Shown piece after piece: positions 1 through 7,913 of a DNA stretch of 64,000 nucleotides. The stretch comes from Actinomycetes bacterium (GTDB taxonomy: Bacteria > Bacillota > Sulfobacillia > Sulfobacillales > JAIMBI01). Position 1 is the first letter of the stretch; each line of letters opens with the position of its first letter. The notes beneath the pieces were generated by a model that saw only the letters and a program-made list of their open reading frames with translations, was not told where the DNA came from and did no database searches. The stretch is taken from contig JAIMBI010000012.1 in assembly GCA_023565505.1 (NCBI GenBank), forward strand, positions 19,917 to 83,916. The letters run 5' to 3'. The translations under genes and the position numbers were made by a program.

Positions 1-641
1 CTCGGACGGTCGACAACCTGTTCCGGCGGGGGGCGACCGTCATCTACGGCATCCCCATGGGGGTGCACGTATCGGGGCACGCCAGCCAGGAAGAGCTCAA
101 GCTGATGCTGAATCTCACGCGGCCCCAGTTCTTCGTGCCGGTCCACGGCGAGTACCGCCACCTGGTGCATCACGCCCAGCTCGCGCGCGACGTGGGGATC
201 CCTTCGGACCACATCTTCATCGGGGAGAACGGGACCGTCTTCGAATTCGGGCCCCAGGAGGGACGGATCGCCGGCCAGGTGCCGTGGGGCAAGGTCCTCG
301 TGGACGGCGTGGGCGTGGGCGACGTGGGGCACATCGTGCTGCGGGACCGGCGGCAGCTGTCCCAGGACGGCGTGATGATCGTCGTCATCGGCATCGACAG
401 CCAGACGGGCGAGTTGGTCTCCGGCCCGGACGTGGTCTCGCGCGGCTTCGTCTACGTGCGCGAGTCGGAGTCCCTCATGGAGGAGGCGCGGCAGCGGGTC
501 CGCGACGCGGTGCGCAACCTGGGCGAGGAGTCCACGGAGTGGACGGCGATCAAGGCGGCCGTGCGCGAGACCCTCGGTAAACTGCTGTTCGAGCGGACGC
601 GCCGGCGCCCCATGATCCTGCCCATCGTCATGGAGGTGTAG
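1..641 (+). CDS. rnj: Ribonuclease J, C-terminal part (5' end outside window)
   Basis: Reading frame is open from base 3, so this is the last ~212 residues of a larger protein. RNase J is a metallo-beta-lactamase/beta-CASP nuclease (endo- and 5'-exonuclease) for mRNA decay and RNA maturation in the cytoplasm. Seen here: the end of the beta-CASP/metallo-beta-lactamase core with 'HVSGHASQEELKLML' and 'FFVPVHGEYRHL', where the last His motifs of the family lie, then the typical C-terminal domain ending 'RRRPMILPIVMEV'. It is followed downstream by tepA, ylzJ and spoIIIE, the same order as ymfA(rnjB)-tepA-ylzJ-spoIIIE in Bacillus, which suggests the J2-type position. Its 3' end overlaps a convergent gene by 14 bp. 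J1 versus J2 cannot be settled from this fragment. Confidence 0.95.
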   Translation, partial: RTVDNLFRRGATVIYGIPMGVHVSGHASQEELKLMLNLTRPQFFVPVHGEYRHLVHHAQLARDVGIPSDHIFIGENGTVFEFGPQEGRIAGQVPWGKVLVDGVGVGDVGHIVLRDRRQLSQDGVMIVVIGIDSQTGELVSGPDVVSRGFVYVRESESLMEEARQRVRDAVRNLGEESTEWTAIKAAVRETLGKLLFERTRRRPMILPIVMEV

Positions 642-1119
642 GCCCCGGGCCGGGGACGGGGGTGAGGCTGACCAGGATGGTGGTCACGCGCCAGACCAGG
701 ACGGCCCGGACCGACAGGCGGTACCAACGCCCCCGGACGGCGAGGAGACGACCCTCGAACAACCGCCACAGCACTTCGAGATGGCTCGCGTCGGGCTCGG
801 TGCCCAGCAGGGAGCCGGTAAGCGGCTCGAGGGCGTGGGCCACCTCGGCGTAGCCGGGGTCGGGTCCCACAATGCGCAAGTCGACCGCCTCGATCCGGAG
901 TCGACGCGGCGTTCGCGGGCCTTCCCGGGCCAGGGTCTCGCGCAGGCGGTCGGCTTCCGCCGCGAGCTTGTCGGCTTCCAGCCGACAGACGTGGACGGCG
1001 TTCTCCAGCCGCGCCAGGACGGCGCGGTCGCGGGCTTGGGCCAGCGCCGCGCCGAAGGCGGCCGCCAGCGTCCAGGCGGCCAGCCGCCGGGCCGCGCGCG
1101 CTAGCCGCGGGCGATCCAT
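628..1119 (-). CDS. YtrI-like sporulation membrane protein (putative)
   Basis: 163-residue protein downstream of and overlapping ytrH by 19 bp, the position of ytrI in Bacillus. It starts at the ATG giving 'MDRPRLARAARR'. Residues ~8-27 form one hydrophobic segment, then an Ala/Glu/Leu-rich coiled-coil-like stretch ('RLENAVHVCRLEADKLAAEADRL') and a C-terminal part with no recognised domain. In Bacillus, YtrH and YtrI are sigma-E-controlled membrane proteins needed for normal spores. The assignment rests mainly on gene order plus the TM/coiled-coil architecture; I cannot verify sequence similarity by eye. The longer 310-aa ORF in the track is the same frame opened upstream through ytrH. Confidence 0.6.
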   Translation of the reverse strand: MDRPRLARAARRLAAWTLAAAFGAALAQARDRAVLARLENAVHVCRLEADKLAAEADRLRETLAREGPRTPRRLRIEAVDLRIVGPDPGYAEVAHALEPLTGSLLGTEPDASHLEVLWRLFEGRLLAVRGRWYRLSVRAVLVWRVTTILVSLTPVPGPGPTPP

Positions 1120-1436
1120 CGGAGCAGCCAGTACCCCACCTGGGCGCCGCCGTAGGCCACGGCAACGGTGGCCGCATCCCGGGCGGCACCCCACAGGCCG
1201 CGGGTGAGGAACTCCCGCTCGAGGTTTTCGAGCGCCGTGAGGGTGCCGCCGATCGCGACCGCGACGGCCCAGATCCGGAGCCGCCAGGCCAGCTGGGCGT
1301 AGTCGGGGGCCGGTTCGCCGGCCAGCCATTGGGCCAAGCCGCCGATGAGCGCCCCGCCCACGGTGACCCCCAGCGCCGTCCCCATGGGCGGCAGCAGGAT
1401 CCGTGTCATCCGCCACCACAACGCCTCGGCGGCCAT
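1101..1436 (-). CDS. ytrH: YtrH-family sporulation protein
   Basis: 111-residue small membrane protein. Glycine-rich hydrophobic segments at about residues 12-38 ('LLPPMGTALGVTVGGALIGGLAQWL'), 50-65 and 85-105 fit the YtrH family, which has the conserved N-terminal 'LLPPMGTALGVxxGG'-type stretch. YtrH is a mother-cell protein of the engulfing forespore membrane in Bacillus. The ATG start has a good site (GGGGGAGGT, spacing ~6) upstream. It is read divergently from tepA, with ~150 bp between them, and is translationally coupled to the ytrI-like gene. Confidence 0.85.
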   Translation of the reverse strand: MAAEALWWRMTRILLPPMGTALGVTVGGALIGGLAQWLAGEPAPDYAQLAWRLRIWAVAVAIGGTLTALENLEREFLTRGLWGAARDAATVAVAYGGAQVGYWLLRWIARG

Positions 1437-1586
1437 GGTCGGACCTCCCCCTGCATGCTACGGCGGTCGCCGGCCGGCCATGCGGGCCGCCGCGACGCAT
1501 AAATCCCCTCGGGCGCCGAAGACTACAGCGCGTCGGACGACAGTCCGGGCCCGTCCGCAAGCCGGGCCCGGCGAGGGGGAGAGGCG

Positions 1587-2366
1587 ATGCGGCAGGCGAC
1601 GCGGCGACCGTCCGCGCCCGGGCGGGGGACGCCGGGCGGCGCCGGCCGGGCGGCCGGGCAGAACGTCGTGGAGTTCGGGACGCCCGACGTCGCCACGGCG
1701 GAGAGCCGCTTCCACACCCTGGTGGTCGTGGGCCAGATCGAGGGGCACATCACGCTGCCGGCGCAGAACAAGACCACGAAGTACGAGCACGTGATCCCCC
1801 AACTGGTGGCGGTGGAGGAGAATCCGGCCATCGACGGCCTCCTGGTGGTGCTCAACACCGTCGGCGGCGACGTGGAGGCCGGCCTGGCGCTGGCGGAGAC
1901 CATCGCGAGCCTGTCCAAGCCGACCGTTTCGTTGGTGCTGGGCGGCGGCCACTCCATCGGTGCGCCCATCGCGGTGGCGGCGCGACGCTCGTTCATCGCT
2001 CCCTCGGCCACGATGACCATCCATCCCATCCGCATGAACGGCCTGGTCATCGGCGTCCCGCAGACCTACGAATATCTCGACAAGATGCAGGACCGGGTCA
2101 TCGACTTCGTGGTCCGGCACTCCCGCATTCCCCGGGCCCGCCTGCGCGAGCTCATGTTCCAAACGGGCGAGCTGGCGCGGGACGTCGGCACGGTCCTGGT
2201 CGGGAAGGACGCCGTCGCCTGCGGTCTCATCGACGCCGTGGGCGGACTGGCCGACGCGCTCGACGCGCTCCGGGGGATGGTGCCGTCCCGCCCCGAGGAC
2301 GACCCGCGGGACCGAGGGACCCGGGCACCGGGCGACGGCGGCGAGCACGGGGAGAAGCGGCCATGA
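1587..2366 (+). CDS. tepA: TepA/ClpP-like serine protease
   Basis: 259-residue cytosolic protease of the ClpP/crotonase fold. Members called TepA (translocation-enhancing protein, YmfB) degrade SASP or assist secretion in Bacillus. Diagnostic stretch '[21 protein letters not shown]' carries the ClpP-type nucleophile Ser in 'GHSIGAP'; '[22 protein letters not shown]' carries the catalytic His and the family signature; the Asp is expected near '[13 protein letters not shown]'. '[16 protein letters not shown]' forms the oxyanion-side strand. The first ~25 residues are low-complexity Arg/Gly/Pro and the last ~30 are charged, both outside the core. The stop overlaps the ylzJ start as ATGA, so translation is coupled. 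Confidence 0.92.
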   Translation: MRQATRRPSAPGRGTPGGAGRAAGQNVVEFGTPDVATAESRFHTLVVVGQIEGHITLPAQNKTTKYEHVIPQLVAVEENPAIDGLLVVLNTVGGDVEAGLALAETIASLSKPTVSLVLGGGHSIGAPIAVAARRSFIAPSATMTIHPIRMNGLVIGVPQTYEYLDKMQDRVIDFVVRHSRIPRARLRELMFQTGELARDVGTVLVGKDAVACGLIDAVGGLADALDALRGMVPSRPEDDPRDRGTRAPGDGGEHGEKRP

Positions 2367-2578
2367 TTCTCTACACGCCGCTGGCGCCGGAGGATGTCTT
2401 CGGGTGGGGATGGGGTGGGCCGCCCGGCGACGACCGCCTCGAGCTCGAGGACGTCGCCGGCCGCCCGTGCCTGGTCCGGACCGGCGCCGACGGCCGACGC
2501 CGGCTGGAACGCCTGCTGTCCACCGATCCCCGCGACTTCCTGGACCCTCGCTTCGCCCCCGGCCGGCTCGTCCCGTAG
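2363..2578 (+). CDS. ylzJ: YlzJ-like protein
   Basis: 71-residue protein too short for the ORF track under its own start. It starts '[14 protein letters not shown]' and ends '[22 protein letters not shown]'; both ends match the YlzJ family pattern (MILYTP...LLSTDP.D(Y/F)L.P...PG). ylzJ sits between tepA and spoIIIE in Bacillus, exactly as here apart from the inserted uppP. Function unknown; the location ties it to sporulation-linked genes. ATG overlaps the tepA stop by 4 bp. Confidence 0.85.
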   Translation: MILYTPLAPEDVFGWGWGGPPGDDRLELEDVAGRPCLVRTGADGRRRLERLLSTDPRDFLDPRFAPGRLVP

Positions 2579-2623
2579 CGCGGCCGGAGGGGTCCGCCGC
2601 ATAGGCATCCACGGGGTGATGCG

Positions 2624-3385
2624 GTGGGCCCGGCGTTGTGGTTGGGGATCGTTCAGGGCCTGACGGAATTCCTGCCCGTCAGTTCCTCGGGCCACCTCGT
2701 GGTGCTGCGCCACCTCCTGGGCGTAACGGGGGCGGGCGCCGCCTGGGAGGTGGCCCTGCACTTGGGCACCCTGGGCGCCCTCCTGCTGGGACTCCGACAC
2801 CGGCTGGGGACCTGGGGACGCCGCCTGGTCCGCCGGGATCCCCGGGCCCGGCGCCTCGTGGCGCTTTTGGCCCTCGGCACGCTGCCGGCCGCCGTGGTCG
2901 GCGGCATCGGCGGCGACGTCCTCGCGCACTGGCTGTTCCGGCCGTCCGTGGCCGCGTTCGGGTTCGCCGCGACCGCCGTCGCCCTGTGGACGACGCCGGC
3001 GCCCGGACGCGGATGGCGCTCCCTCGAGGACCTGGACCCCCGGGACGCCCTCGCGGTGGGGGCGGCCCAGGCCCTGGCCTTGATCCCCGGCTTCTCCCGC
3101 TCCGGCGCCACCATGGCCGCCGCCCGTTGGTGCGGGCTCGCGCCCGACGCGGCGGCGGAACTGTCCTTCCTGCTGGCCATCCCGGTCACGGCGGGGGCCG
3201 TGCTGCTCGAGGCGCCGGCCATCGTCACCCTGGGCCCGCCGGCCCTCATCGGGGCGGCCGCCGCCCTGGGCGCCGGACTCGTGGCGTTGGGCGCGGCGTT
3301 CCGCGCGCTGGCGGCCCCCCGCTGGTGGCGTCCGCTGGGCTTGTATACCATGATGATGGCAGTGTGGACGTGGACCCTGCGATAA
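2624..3385 (+). CDS. uppP: Undecaprenyl-diphosphatase UppP/BacA
   Basis: 253-residue integral membrane phosphatase that recycles undecaprenyl pyrophosphate for peptidoglycan synthesis; family members also give bacitracin tolerance. Motif 1 'GLTEFLPVSSSGHLVV' (residues ~12-27) contains the catalytic Glu and SSSGH; motif 2 'IPGFSRSGATMAA' is the second PGxSRSG active-site loop. About seven hydrophobic helices follow. GTG start at 2624; the ATG 5 bp upstream is out of frame. Its position between ylzJ and ftsK differs from Bacillus and suggests a lineage-specific insertion in the tepA-ylzJ-spoIIIE cluster. Confidence 0.93.
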   Translation: MGPALWLGIVQGLTEFLPVSSSGHLVVLRHLLGVTGAGAAWEVALHLGTLGALLLGLRHRLGTWGRRLVRRDPRARRLVALLALGTLPAAVVGGIGGDVLAHWLFRPSVAAFGFAATAVALWTTPAPGRGWRSLEDLDPRDALAVGAAQALALIPGFSRSGATMAAARWCGLAPDAAAELSFLLAIPVTAGAVLLEAPAIVTLGPPALIGAAAALGAGLVALGAAFRALAAPRWWRPLGLYTMMMAVWTWTLR

Positions 3386-3429
3386 GGTGGACGGGCCGCG
3401 CGGGGCGCATGTGAAGGACGGGGGATGCC

Positions 3430-5565
3430 GTGTCGGCCGATACGCGCCGGGAACTGGGCGGCGTGGCGTGGCTCGCCCTGGCCGTCCTGGGCTGGCTGGC
3501 CCTCGCCGGGCGTGCCGGGGGCGCCGTCGGCACGCTGTTGGCCCGCGGGCTCCGGGACGCCTTCGGCGGGGAGGCGTGGTGGGTTCCGGGGGCGGTGGCC
3601 GGACTGGGGGTGGCGCGCCTGCTGAATCGCCCCGTCGGGACGGCGCGGGGCGTCGCCGTGGCGGCCCTCACGCTCCTGGGGGACGGGTTTCTGGAGTTGG
3701 TGGCGCCGCCCCACGGAGGCCTGTTCGGGTGGCTTTTGGCCCACGCCCTCCGGTTCCTGTTCGGAACCGCGGGGGCCATGGTGGCGTTGGCGGCGCTCGC
3801 GCTCGGAGCCGCCTTGGTCGCCACGGAGGGGAGCATGGTGGCCGCGGCCCGCACGGGCGGCCGCGGCGCCCTCTGGGGCTTGCGGCGGCTCGGAGTCGGC
3901 GGGCTCAGGGCCGTGCGCGCCCTCCGCGACTGGGTGTACCCCGAAGAGGACGCCCCGCCGGAGGCGGAGGACGCCCCGGCCGCGCCGGAGCCGGAACCCG
4001 TATCGCCTCGCCCGCGTCGGCCGCGTTCGGCCCGTGCCGAGCCGGAGGCGACCGCCCCGGCGGAGCCTCCGGCTCCGGCCCCGGCTCCGCCCGCCCCGCC
4101 GGCCCCGCCGCCCGCCTGGATGCCGGGCCTCCCGTACGCTCCGCCCCCGCTGGACCTGCTCCAAGCTCCGCCCGTCCGGGCCGCCCGGCGGGGCAAGACG
4201 GCCGAGGAGCGCGGCGCCGTGCTCGTGGAGACCTTGAGGCAGTTCGGCATCGAGGCCCGCCTGGCGGACGTCAGCCAGGGTCCGACCGTCACCCGGTTCG
4301 AGCTGGTCCCCCCTCCCGGCGTGAAGGTGGCGCGCATCGTCGCCCTGGCGGACGACATCGCCCTGAGTCTCGCCGCCACCGGCGTCCGCATCGAAGCGCC
4401 CATCCCGGGCAAGAGCGCCATCGGCATCGAGGTGCCCAACGAAGAGGTGGCCGTGGTCTGGTTGCGGGAGGTGCTGGAATCCCGGGCGTTCCGCGACGCG
4501 ACCTCCCCGCTCGCCGTCGCGCTCGGCAAGGACATCGCGGGCCAGCCGGTGGTCGCCGCGCTCGACCAGATGCCCCATCTGCTCGTGGCCGGGGCCACGG
4601 GGGCCGGCAAGAGCGTGCTCATCAACGTGCTCATCACCAGCCTGCTGATGCGCGCCAGCCCGAACCTGGTGCGGTTGTTGCTGGTCGACCCGAAGGTGGT
4701 GGAGTTGTCCGCCTACAACGGCGTGCCCCACCTTCTGGCCCCGGTGGTGACGGATCCCAAGCAGGCCAGTCGTGCGCTCCGCTGGGCGGTCAAGGAGATG
4801 GAGCGCCGCTACCAGCTCTTCGCCGCCAGCGGCAGCCGGGACATCGGGCGGTACAACCGCCAGGCCGACGAGCCGTTGCCCTACATCGTGGTGGTGATTG
4901 ACGAGCTGGCCGACCTGATGATGGTGGCGCCGGTGGACGTCGAAGAGGCCATCGCCCGCCTGGCCCAGATGGCGCGGGCGGCCGGCATCCACCTCGTGGT
5001 GGCCACGCAGCGCCCGTCGGTCGACGTGATCACCGGCACGATCAAGGCCAACATTCCCAGCCGGATCGCGTTCGCGGTCTCCAGCCAGGTCGACTCGCGC
5101 ACGATCCTGGACGCGGCCGGGGCGGAGAAGCTGCTCGGCCGGGGGGACATGTTGTTCAGTCCGGTGGGGGCGCCCAAGCCGCTGCGCGTGCAGGGAGCGT
5201 TCATCCAGGAGTCCGAGGTGGAGCAGGTGGTGGCTTACCTCAAGGCCGCCGGGGCGCCGGCCGAGCCCGACGGGGAGGTCGCGGCCGCGCTCGGCGGCGA
5301 CGACGGGAGCGGCGGCGCGGACACCGAGCCCGACGTCTTGTTCCCCGAGGCGGTGCGGGTGGTGGTCGAGAGCCGCCAGGCCTCGGCGTCCCTGCTGCAG
5401 CGCCGCCTGCGGGTGGGTTACACGCGGGCCGCCCGACTCATCGACGCCATGGCCGAACGCGGGTTCGTGGGACCGCCCGACGGGGCCCGGCCGCGCGAGG
5501 TCTACCTGACGGCCGAGCAATATGCGCGGCTGTTTGGCTCCTCCGCGTCGGACCGGGCCGACTGA
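3430..5565 (+). CDS. DNA translocase FtsK/SpoIIIE
   Basis: 711-residue ATP-driven dsDNA pump acting at the division or sporulation septum. Residues ~1-135 contain four hydrophobic helices; ~165-235 are a Pro/Ala/Glu-rich linker; ~250-620 form the alpha/beta motor with Walker A 'GATGAGKS' (~387-394), '[21 protein letters not shown]' and Walker B '[12 protein letters not shown]'; '[20 protein letters not shown]' is a core family motif. The last ~70 residues ('[30 protein letters not shown]') are the winged-helix gamma domain that reads polarity sequences. The GTG start was chosen because it opens directly before the first membrane region. Gene order points to the spoIIIE equivalent, but one protein may serve both division and sporulation. 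Confidence 0.93.
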   Translation: MSADTRRELGGVAWLALAVLGWLALAGRAGGAVGTLLARGLRDAFGGEAWWVPGAVAGLGVARLLNRPVGTARGVAVAALTLLGDGFLELVAPPHGGLFGWLLAHALRFLFGTAGAMVALAALALGAALVATEGSMVAAARTGGRGALWGLRRLGVGGLRAVRALRDWVYPEEDAPPEAEDAPAAPEPEPVSPRPRRPRSARAEPEATAPAEPPAPAPAPPAPPAPPPAWMPGLPYAPPPLDLLQAPPVRAARRGKTAEERGAVLVETLRQFGIEARLADVSQGPTVTRFELVPPPGVKVARIVALADDIALSLAATGVRIEAPIPGKSAIGIEVPNEEVAVVWLREVLESRAFRDATSPLAVALGKDIAGQPVVAALDQMPHLLVAGATGAGKSVLINVLITSLLMRASPNLVRLLLVDPKVVELSAYNGVPHLLAPVVTDPKQASRALRWAVKEMERRYQLFAASGSRDIGRYNRQADEPLPYIVVVIDELADLMMVAPVDVEEAIARLAQMARAAGIHLVVATQRPSVDVITGTIKANIPSRIAFAVSSQVDSRTILDAAGAEKLLGRGDMLFSPVGAPKPLRVQGAFIQESEVEQVVAYLKAAGAPAEPDGEVAAALGGDDGSGGADTEPDVLFPEAVRVVVESRQASASLLQRRLRVGYTRAARLIDAMAERGFVGPPDGARPREVYLTAEQYARLFGSSASDRAD

Positions 5566-5593
5566 GCGTCAGACCGGACCTGCGGGACGACGC

Positions 5594-5608
5594 CGGGTGG
5601 ACCACCCG
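5594..5608. terminator. Short palindrome between ftsK and the DUF2892 gene
   Basis: Perfect 7-bp arms around a single base (CGGGTGG-A-CCACCCG). It lies between two convergent genes and has no T tract, so it may act as a weak bidirectional terminator. On the minus strand it falls ~20 nt after the in-frame TGA of the DUF2892 gene, which is also where a bacterial SECIS would be expected. Confidence 0.35.
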
Positions 5609-5625
5609 AGCCAGTCGTACACCGG

Positions 5626-5805
5626 TCAGTACCCGGTCGCGGCGGTGAACAGCTCGACCCCGCCCAACGCCCCCGCCGCCGCCACAAGGCCGGGGGCCCA
5701 TCCTCCCAGCGCCGGCCCGGCGACCAGGAGCAGGCCCAGGATGCCCCGCACCGCTCGGTCGACGGGGCCGGTGTTGGGGACGAGGCAGCGCGCGTCGTTC
5801 GGCAT
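5626..5805 (-). CDS. DUF2892 (YgaP-like) small membrane protein with in-frame TGA
   Basis: 59 codons, below the ORF track limit. It begins 'MPNDARCLVPNTGPVDRAVRGILGLLLVAG', matching the DUF2892 pattern N.G..DR..R...G, then two hydrophobic segments, and stops at TGA after 'FTAATGY'. Family members normally continue with a Cys-Pro-(L/V)-Tyr tail. Reading past the TGA gives 'PVYDWLGWSTRRRP' and a second stop at 5569, for a 78-residue product. The TGA therefore sits where the conserved Cys codon (TGC/TGT) is expected. It may be a sequencing error, a nonsense mutation or a selenocysteine codon. DUF2892 domains occur alone or fused to rhodaneses; function is poorly defined. Confidence 0.65.
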   Translation of the reverse strand: MPNDARCLVPNTGPVDRAVRGILGLLLVAGPALGGWAPGLVAAAGALGGVELFTAATGY

Positions 5806-5917
5806 TCCGCTTCCCTCCCGTCGCGCCTAGGGTACCCGACCGGCTCCGGCGGCACGCGTACGACCCGTGTCGGTGCCGGGGCGCCCGGCGCATATGTATC
5901 CGGCGGAGGCGAGGCCG

Positions 5918-6739
5918 ATGTCACCCGGCGACCGGAGTCGGGCGAAGCCGGCGCGGAGATGGGACCTAGAGGGGCTCGTGGTCGCCCACGGCGGGCCGTG
6001 GTACGCCCCGGCGGACGCGGTCGCCCTCCCAGGGGGGCGTCCGGGACCGGCGCGACTCGACGTCGCCACCGTCGTCGCCCAGGTGTTCGGGGACGGCCGG
6101 GATCCCGCGGACGGGGCGCCTCGGCGCGGACGGCGCATCTGGCGCCGGCTGCTGGTGTCCGCCGCCCGGGGGCGCGGGCCGGCGGATCGCGTCGCCTCCG
6201 GCGGGCGGACGGTCGCCGGACCGGCGACGCTGGTTGCGGTCCAGGACGTGTCCGGGTCCCTCGCCGCGGTCCGCCCCGTCGCGGGGCTGTTCTGGCGGTG
6301 GCTGGCGGCCGCGCTAGAGGGACGCCACGGCCCGATGGACAAGGTGCTCGTGGTGCATCGCCGCCGACCCGAAGCCGTCACGGCCGAGGCGTTCTTCGCC
6401 GCGGCGCCGTCGGGGGGCACGGCACTGGCTCCGACCTACGCCTTCGTCGGCGAGCGGCTGGCCCAGATCCCCGCGGCCGGGGCGCTCTACGTGGTCCATC
6501 TCACCGACGGGCGCGGCTGGTCGCCCCGGGACGAGCGGCAAGCGGCGCTGTTCGCGGCCCGGTGGATGCACCGGGTGCATGTGTTCGCCTGCGTGGAGGC
6601 GGGGACCGACGCGAGCCCTTCGCCTCTCGTCAGGCATCTGCTCGCCCTGGGCCACCCGGCCCTCCGGGTGGCCCGGCTCGACCCCGCGGGCCCGGTGGCC
6701 GACGCGATCGCGGCGGTGCTCGCCCCGCCGGAAGGGTGA
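5918..6739 (+). CDS. Divergent DUF444/YhbH-like VWA protein
   Basis: 273 residues from the ATG chosen for its GGAGG site 8 nt upstream (the track uses a GTG 51 bp earlier). The central part resembles the DUF444/YhbH family: 'VAVQDVSGSLAAV' (MIDAS-like DxSxS), 'GLFWRWLAAALEGRHGPMDKVLVVHRRRPEAV', 'FFAAAPSGGTALAPTYAF' and 'YVVHLTDGRGW', matching the family's DvSGSM / ff.wl / H...A / FF...sGGT / SDGdnW order. YhbH is a sporulation protein and DUF444 proteins partner with the kinase PrkA. This copy is shorter (usual ~380 aa), with an arginine-rich N-terminal third that lacks the usual family sequence. Medium confidence in family, low in function. Confidence 0.6.
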   Translation: MSPGDRSRAKPARRWDLEGLVVAHGGPWYAPADAVALPGGRPGPARLDVATVVAQVFGDGRDPADGAPRRGRRIWRRLLVSAARGRGPADRVASGGRTVAGPATLVAVQDVSGSLAAVRPVAGLFWRWLAAALEGRHGPMDKVLVVHRRRPEAVTAEAFFAAAPSGGTALAPTYAFVGERLAQIPAAGALYVVHLTDGRGWSPRDERQAALFAARWMHRVHVFACVEAGTDASPSPLVRHLLALGHPALRVARLDPAGPVADAIAAVLAPPEG

Positions 6740-6749
6740 GACGGCTCCG

Positions 6750-7313
6750 TCAACCGTCCCCGCGCCACCGGCGGCCGAGCGGCGTCGGCAGGCCGTCGAT
6801 GGTCTCCCCGTTGCGGGTCTGCCAGGAAGTGCGAAGCCCCTCGGGGCCTTTGCGCTCCGCCCAGCGGGCCAGGGTGGGTCGGTCGCCGACCGGCGTCATC
6901 AGGGGCACCCCGAAGCCGCAGGAGGTCTGCACCCGGTAGATCCGGGCCCGGATGATCTGGCCGGCTCCCGGCCGGAGGCCGAAGTGCCCCGCGATTTCGT
7001 CCCACGCGGCAGTTTCCGGCAGCACCACCTCGCCGCGCCCGTAAAGCCGCAGGATCCGAGGCGGGCCGGTGAAGGCACAGAACATGAAGGTGATCCGGCC
7101 GTTCTCGGCGACGTGCCCGCTGGTCTCGTTGCCGCTCCCCGTCAGGTCAAGGTAGGCGACCTCGGTCGGGGACAGGACCGCGAACGTGTCGTAGCCTTTG
7201 GGCGAGAGGTTGACGTGGCCGTCCGGGCTCAGGGGCGAGGAGGCGACGAAGAAGACGGGCTGTTGCCGGATGAAGGCGACGTGTTCCGGCAACAGCGCCG
7301 GATAGACCTGCAT
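6750..7313 (-). CDS. Pyridoxamine 5'-phosphate oxidase-family flavoprotein
   Basis: 187-residue split-barrel FMN-binding protein. It starts at ATG 7313 ('MQVYPALLPEHVAFIRQQPVFFVAS') with GAAGGGGG upstream; the 869-aa track ORF is a shadow that runs through it. Motifs 'GHVNLSPKGYDTFAVLSPTEVAYLDLTGSGNETSGHV', 'ITFMFCAFTGPPRILRLYGRGEVV' and C-terminal 'CGFGVP' are typical of a subgroup of uncharacterised PNPOx-like proteins. Probably reduces or binds a flavin-dependent substrate such as F420/FMN-type partners; the substrate is unknown. Divergent from the DUF35 gene across a 164-bp regulatory space and convergent with the YhbH-like gene (10 bp apart). Confidence 0.82.
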   Translation of the reverse strand: MQVYPALLPEHVAFIRQQPVFFVASSPLSPDGHVNLSPKGYDTFAVLSPTEVAYLDLTGSGNETSGHVAENGRITFMFCAFTGPPRILRLYGRGEVVLPETAAWDEIAGHFGLRPGAGQIIRARIYRVQTSCGFGVPLMTPVGDRPTLARWAERKGPEGLRTSWQTRNGETIDGLPTPLGRRWRGDG

Positions 7314-7371
7314 GGGGTTTCCCCCTTCCCGCTTGGGCACCAGTCTAGCGCGCCGCGCGGGCGCCCGGGTC

Positions 7372-7407
7372 GTCGAGCAGGACAGAATCGTGTCGAGCAT
7401 ATGTCCT
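7372..7407. promoter_or_regulatory. Direct and inverted repeats in divergent promoter region
   Basis: Two copies of GTCGAGCA 20 bp apart (7372, 7392), interleaved with an inverted pair AGGACA / TGTCCT (7379 and 7402). The spacing is two helical turns. It lies between the PNPOx gene and the 16-gene catabolic run and is less GC-rich than its surroundings, as expected of a promoter/operator. The regulator is unknown; no TetR or GntR gene is adjacent. Confidence 0.35.
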
Positions 7408-7477
7408 TTCGCAACCGGCAGGAATTTCAGCAGGTGACGCGAATAGGACGGGAAAGACAGCCCAGCACCGGGGGGGC

Positions 7478-7897
7478 GTGGCCGTGGGCGGTCGACGGCG
7501 GGCGTTGGAGCCGGGCATCCTCGACTTAGCCGATCCGGCGGGGCCGCGCCTGGTGGGGGCCCGCTGCCGGGTGTGCGGCGAGCGCTATTTCCCGCGCCGC
7601 CACCGATGCGCCAAGGGCACGTGCCTCGGCCCGTGCGAGGAAGTCCGGCTGGCGACGACCGGAACGCTCTACACCTGGACCTACGTCCCGACGCCGAAGT
7701 ACGGTCGGCTGGCCGTGGGGGACGAGCCGTTCCTCGTGGGGCAGGTCGACCTCGACGACGGTCCCCGGGTCCAGGGCATTCTCGTGGGACCGCCCGAGGG
7801 GATGGCGATTGGGATGCGGATGCGGCTTGATCTCGACGTGGTGCGGGAGGACGAAAAGGGGGCCGTGGTGACCTACTGCTTCGTCCCGCTCGCGTGA
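7478..7897 (+). CDS. DUF35 Zn-ribbon/OB-fold protein
   Basis: 139 residues. The N-terminal half contains a rubredoxin-like zinc ribbon, 'GARCRVCGERYFPRRHRCAKGTC' (four Cys), and the C-terminal half an OB-fold ('GTLYTWTYVPTPKYG', 'VGQVDLDDGPRVQGILVG'). DUF35 proteins form complexes with thiolase-superfamily enzymes and close their active sites; ChsH2-DUF35/Ltp2 of actinobacterial steroid catabolism is the studied case. Here it is followed 16 bp later by such a thiolase-like gene. It is the first gene of the long catabolic run. GTG start. Confidence 0.88.
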   Translation: MAVGGRRRALEPGILDLADPAGPRLVGARCRVCGERYFPRRHRCAKGTCLGPCEEVRLATTGTLYTWTYVPTPKYGRLAVGDEPFLVGQVDLDDGPRVQGILVGPPEGMAIGMRMRLDLDVVREDEKGAVVTYCFVPLA

Positions 7898-7913
7898 CCG
7901 GGAGGCGGAGCCC

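Noticed and set aside
2653-5520. 955-aa minus-strand ORF (and other long antisense ORFs such as 11204-14986 and 14604-17003)
   Set aside because: Low-complexity His/Arg/Gly/Pro-rich translations opposite well-conserved genes; typical shadows in GC-rich DNA.
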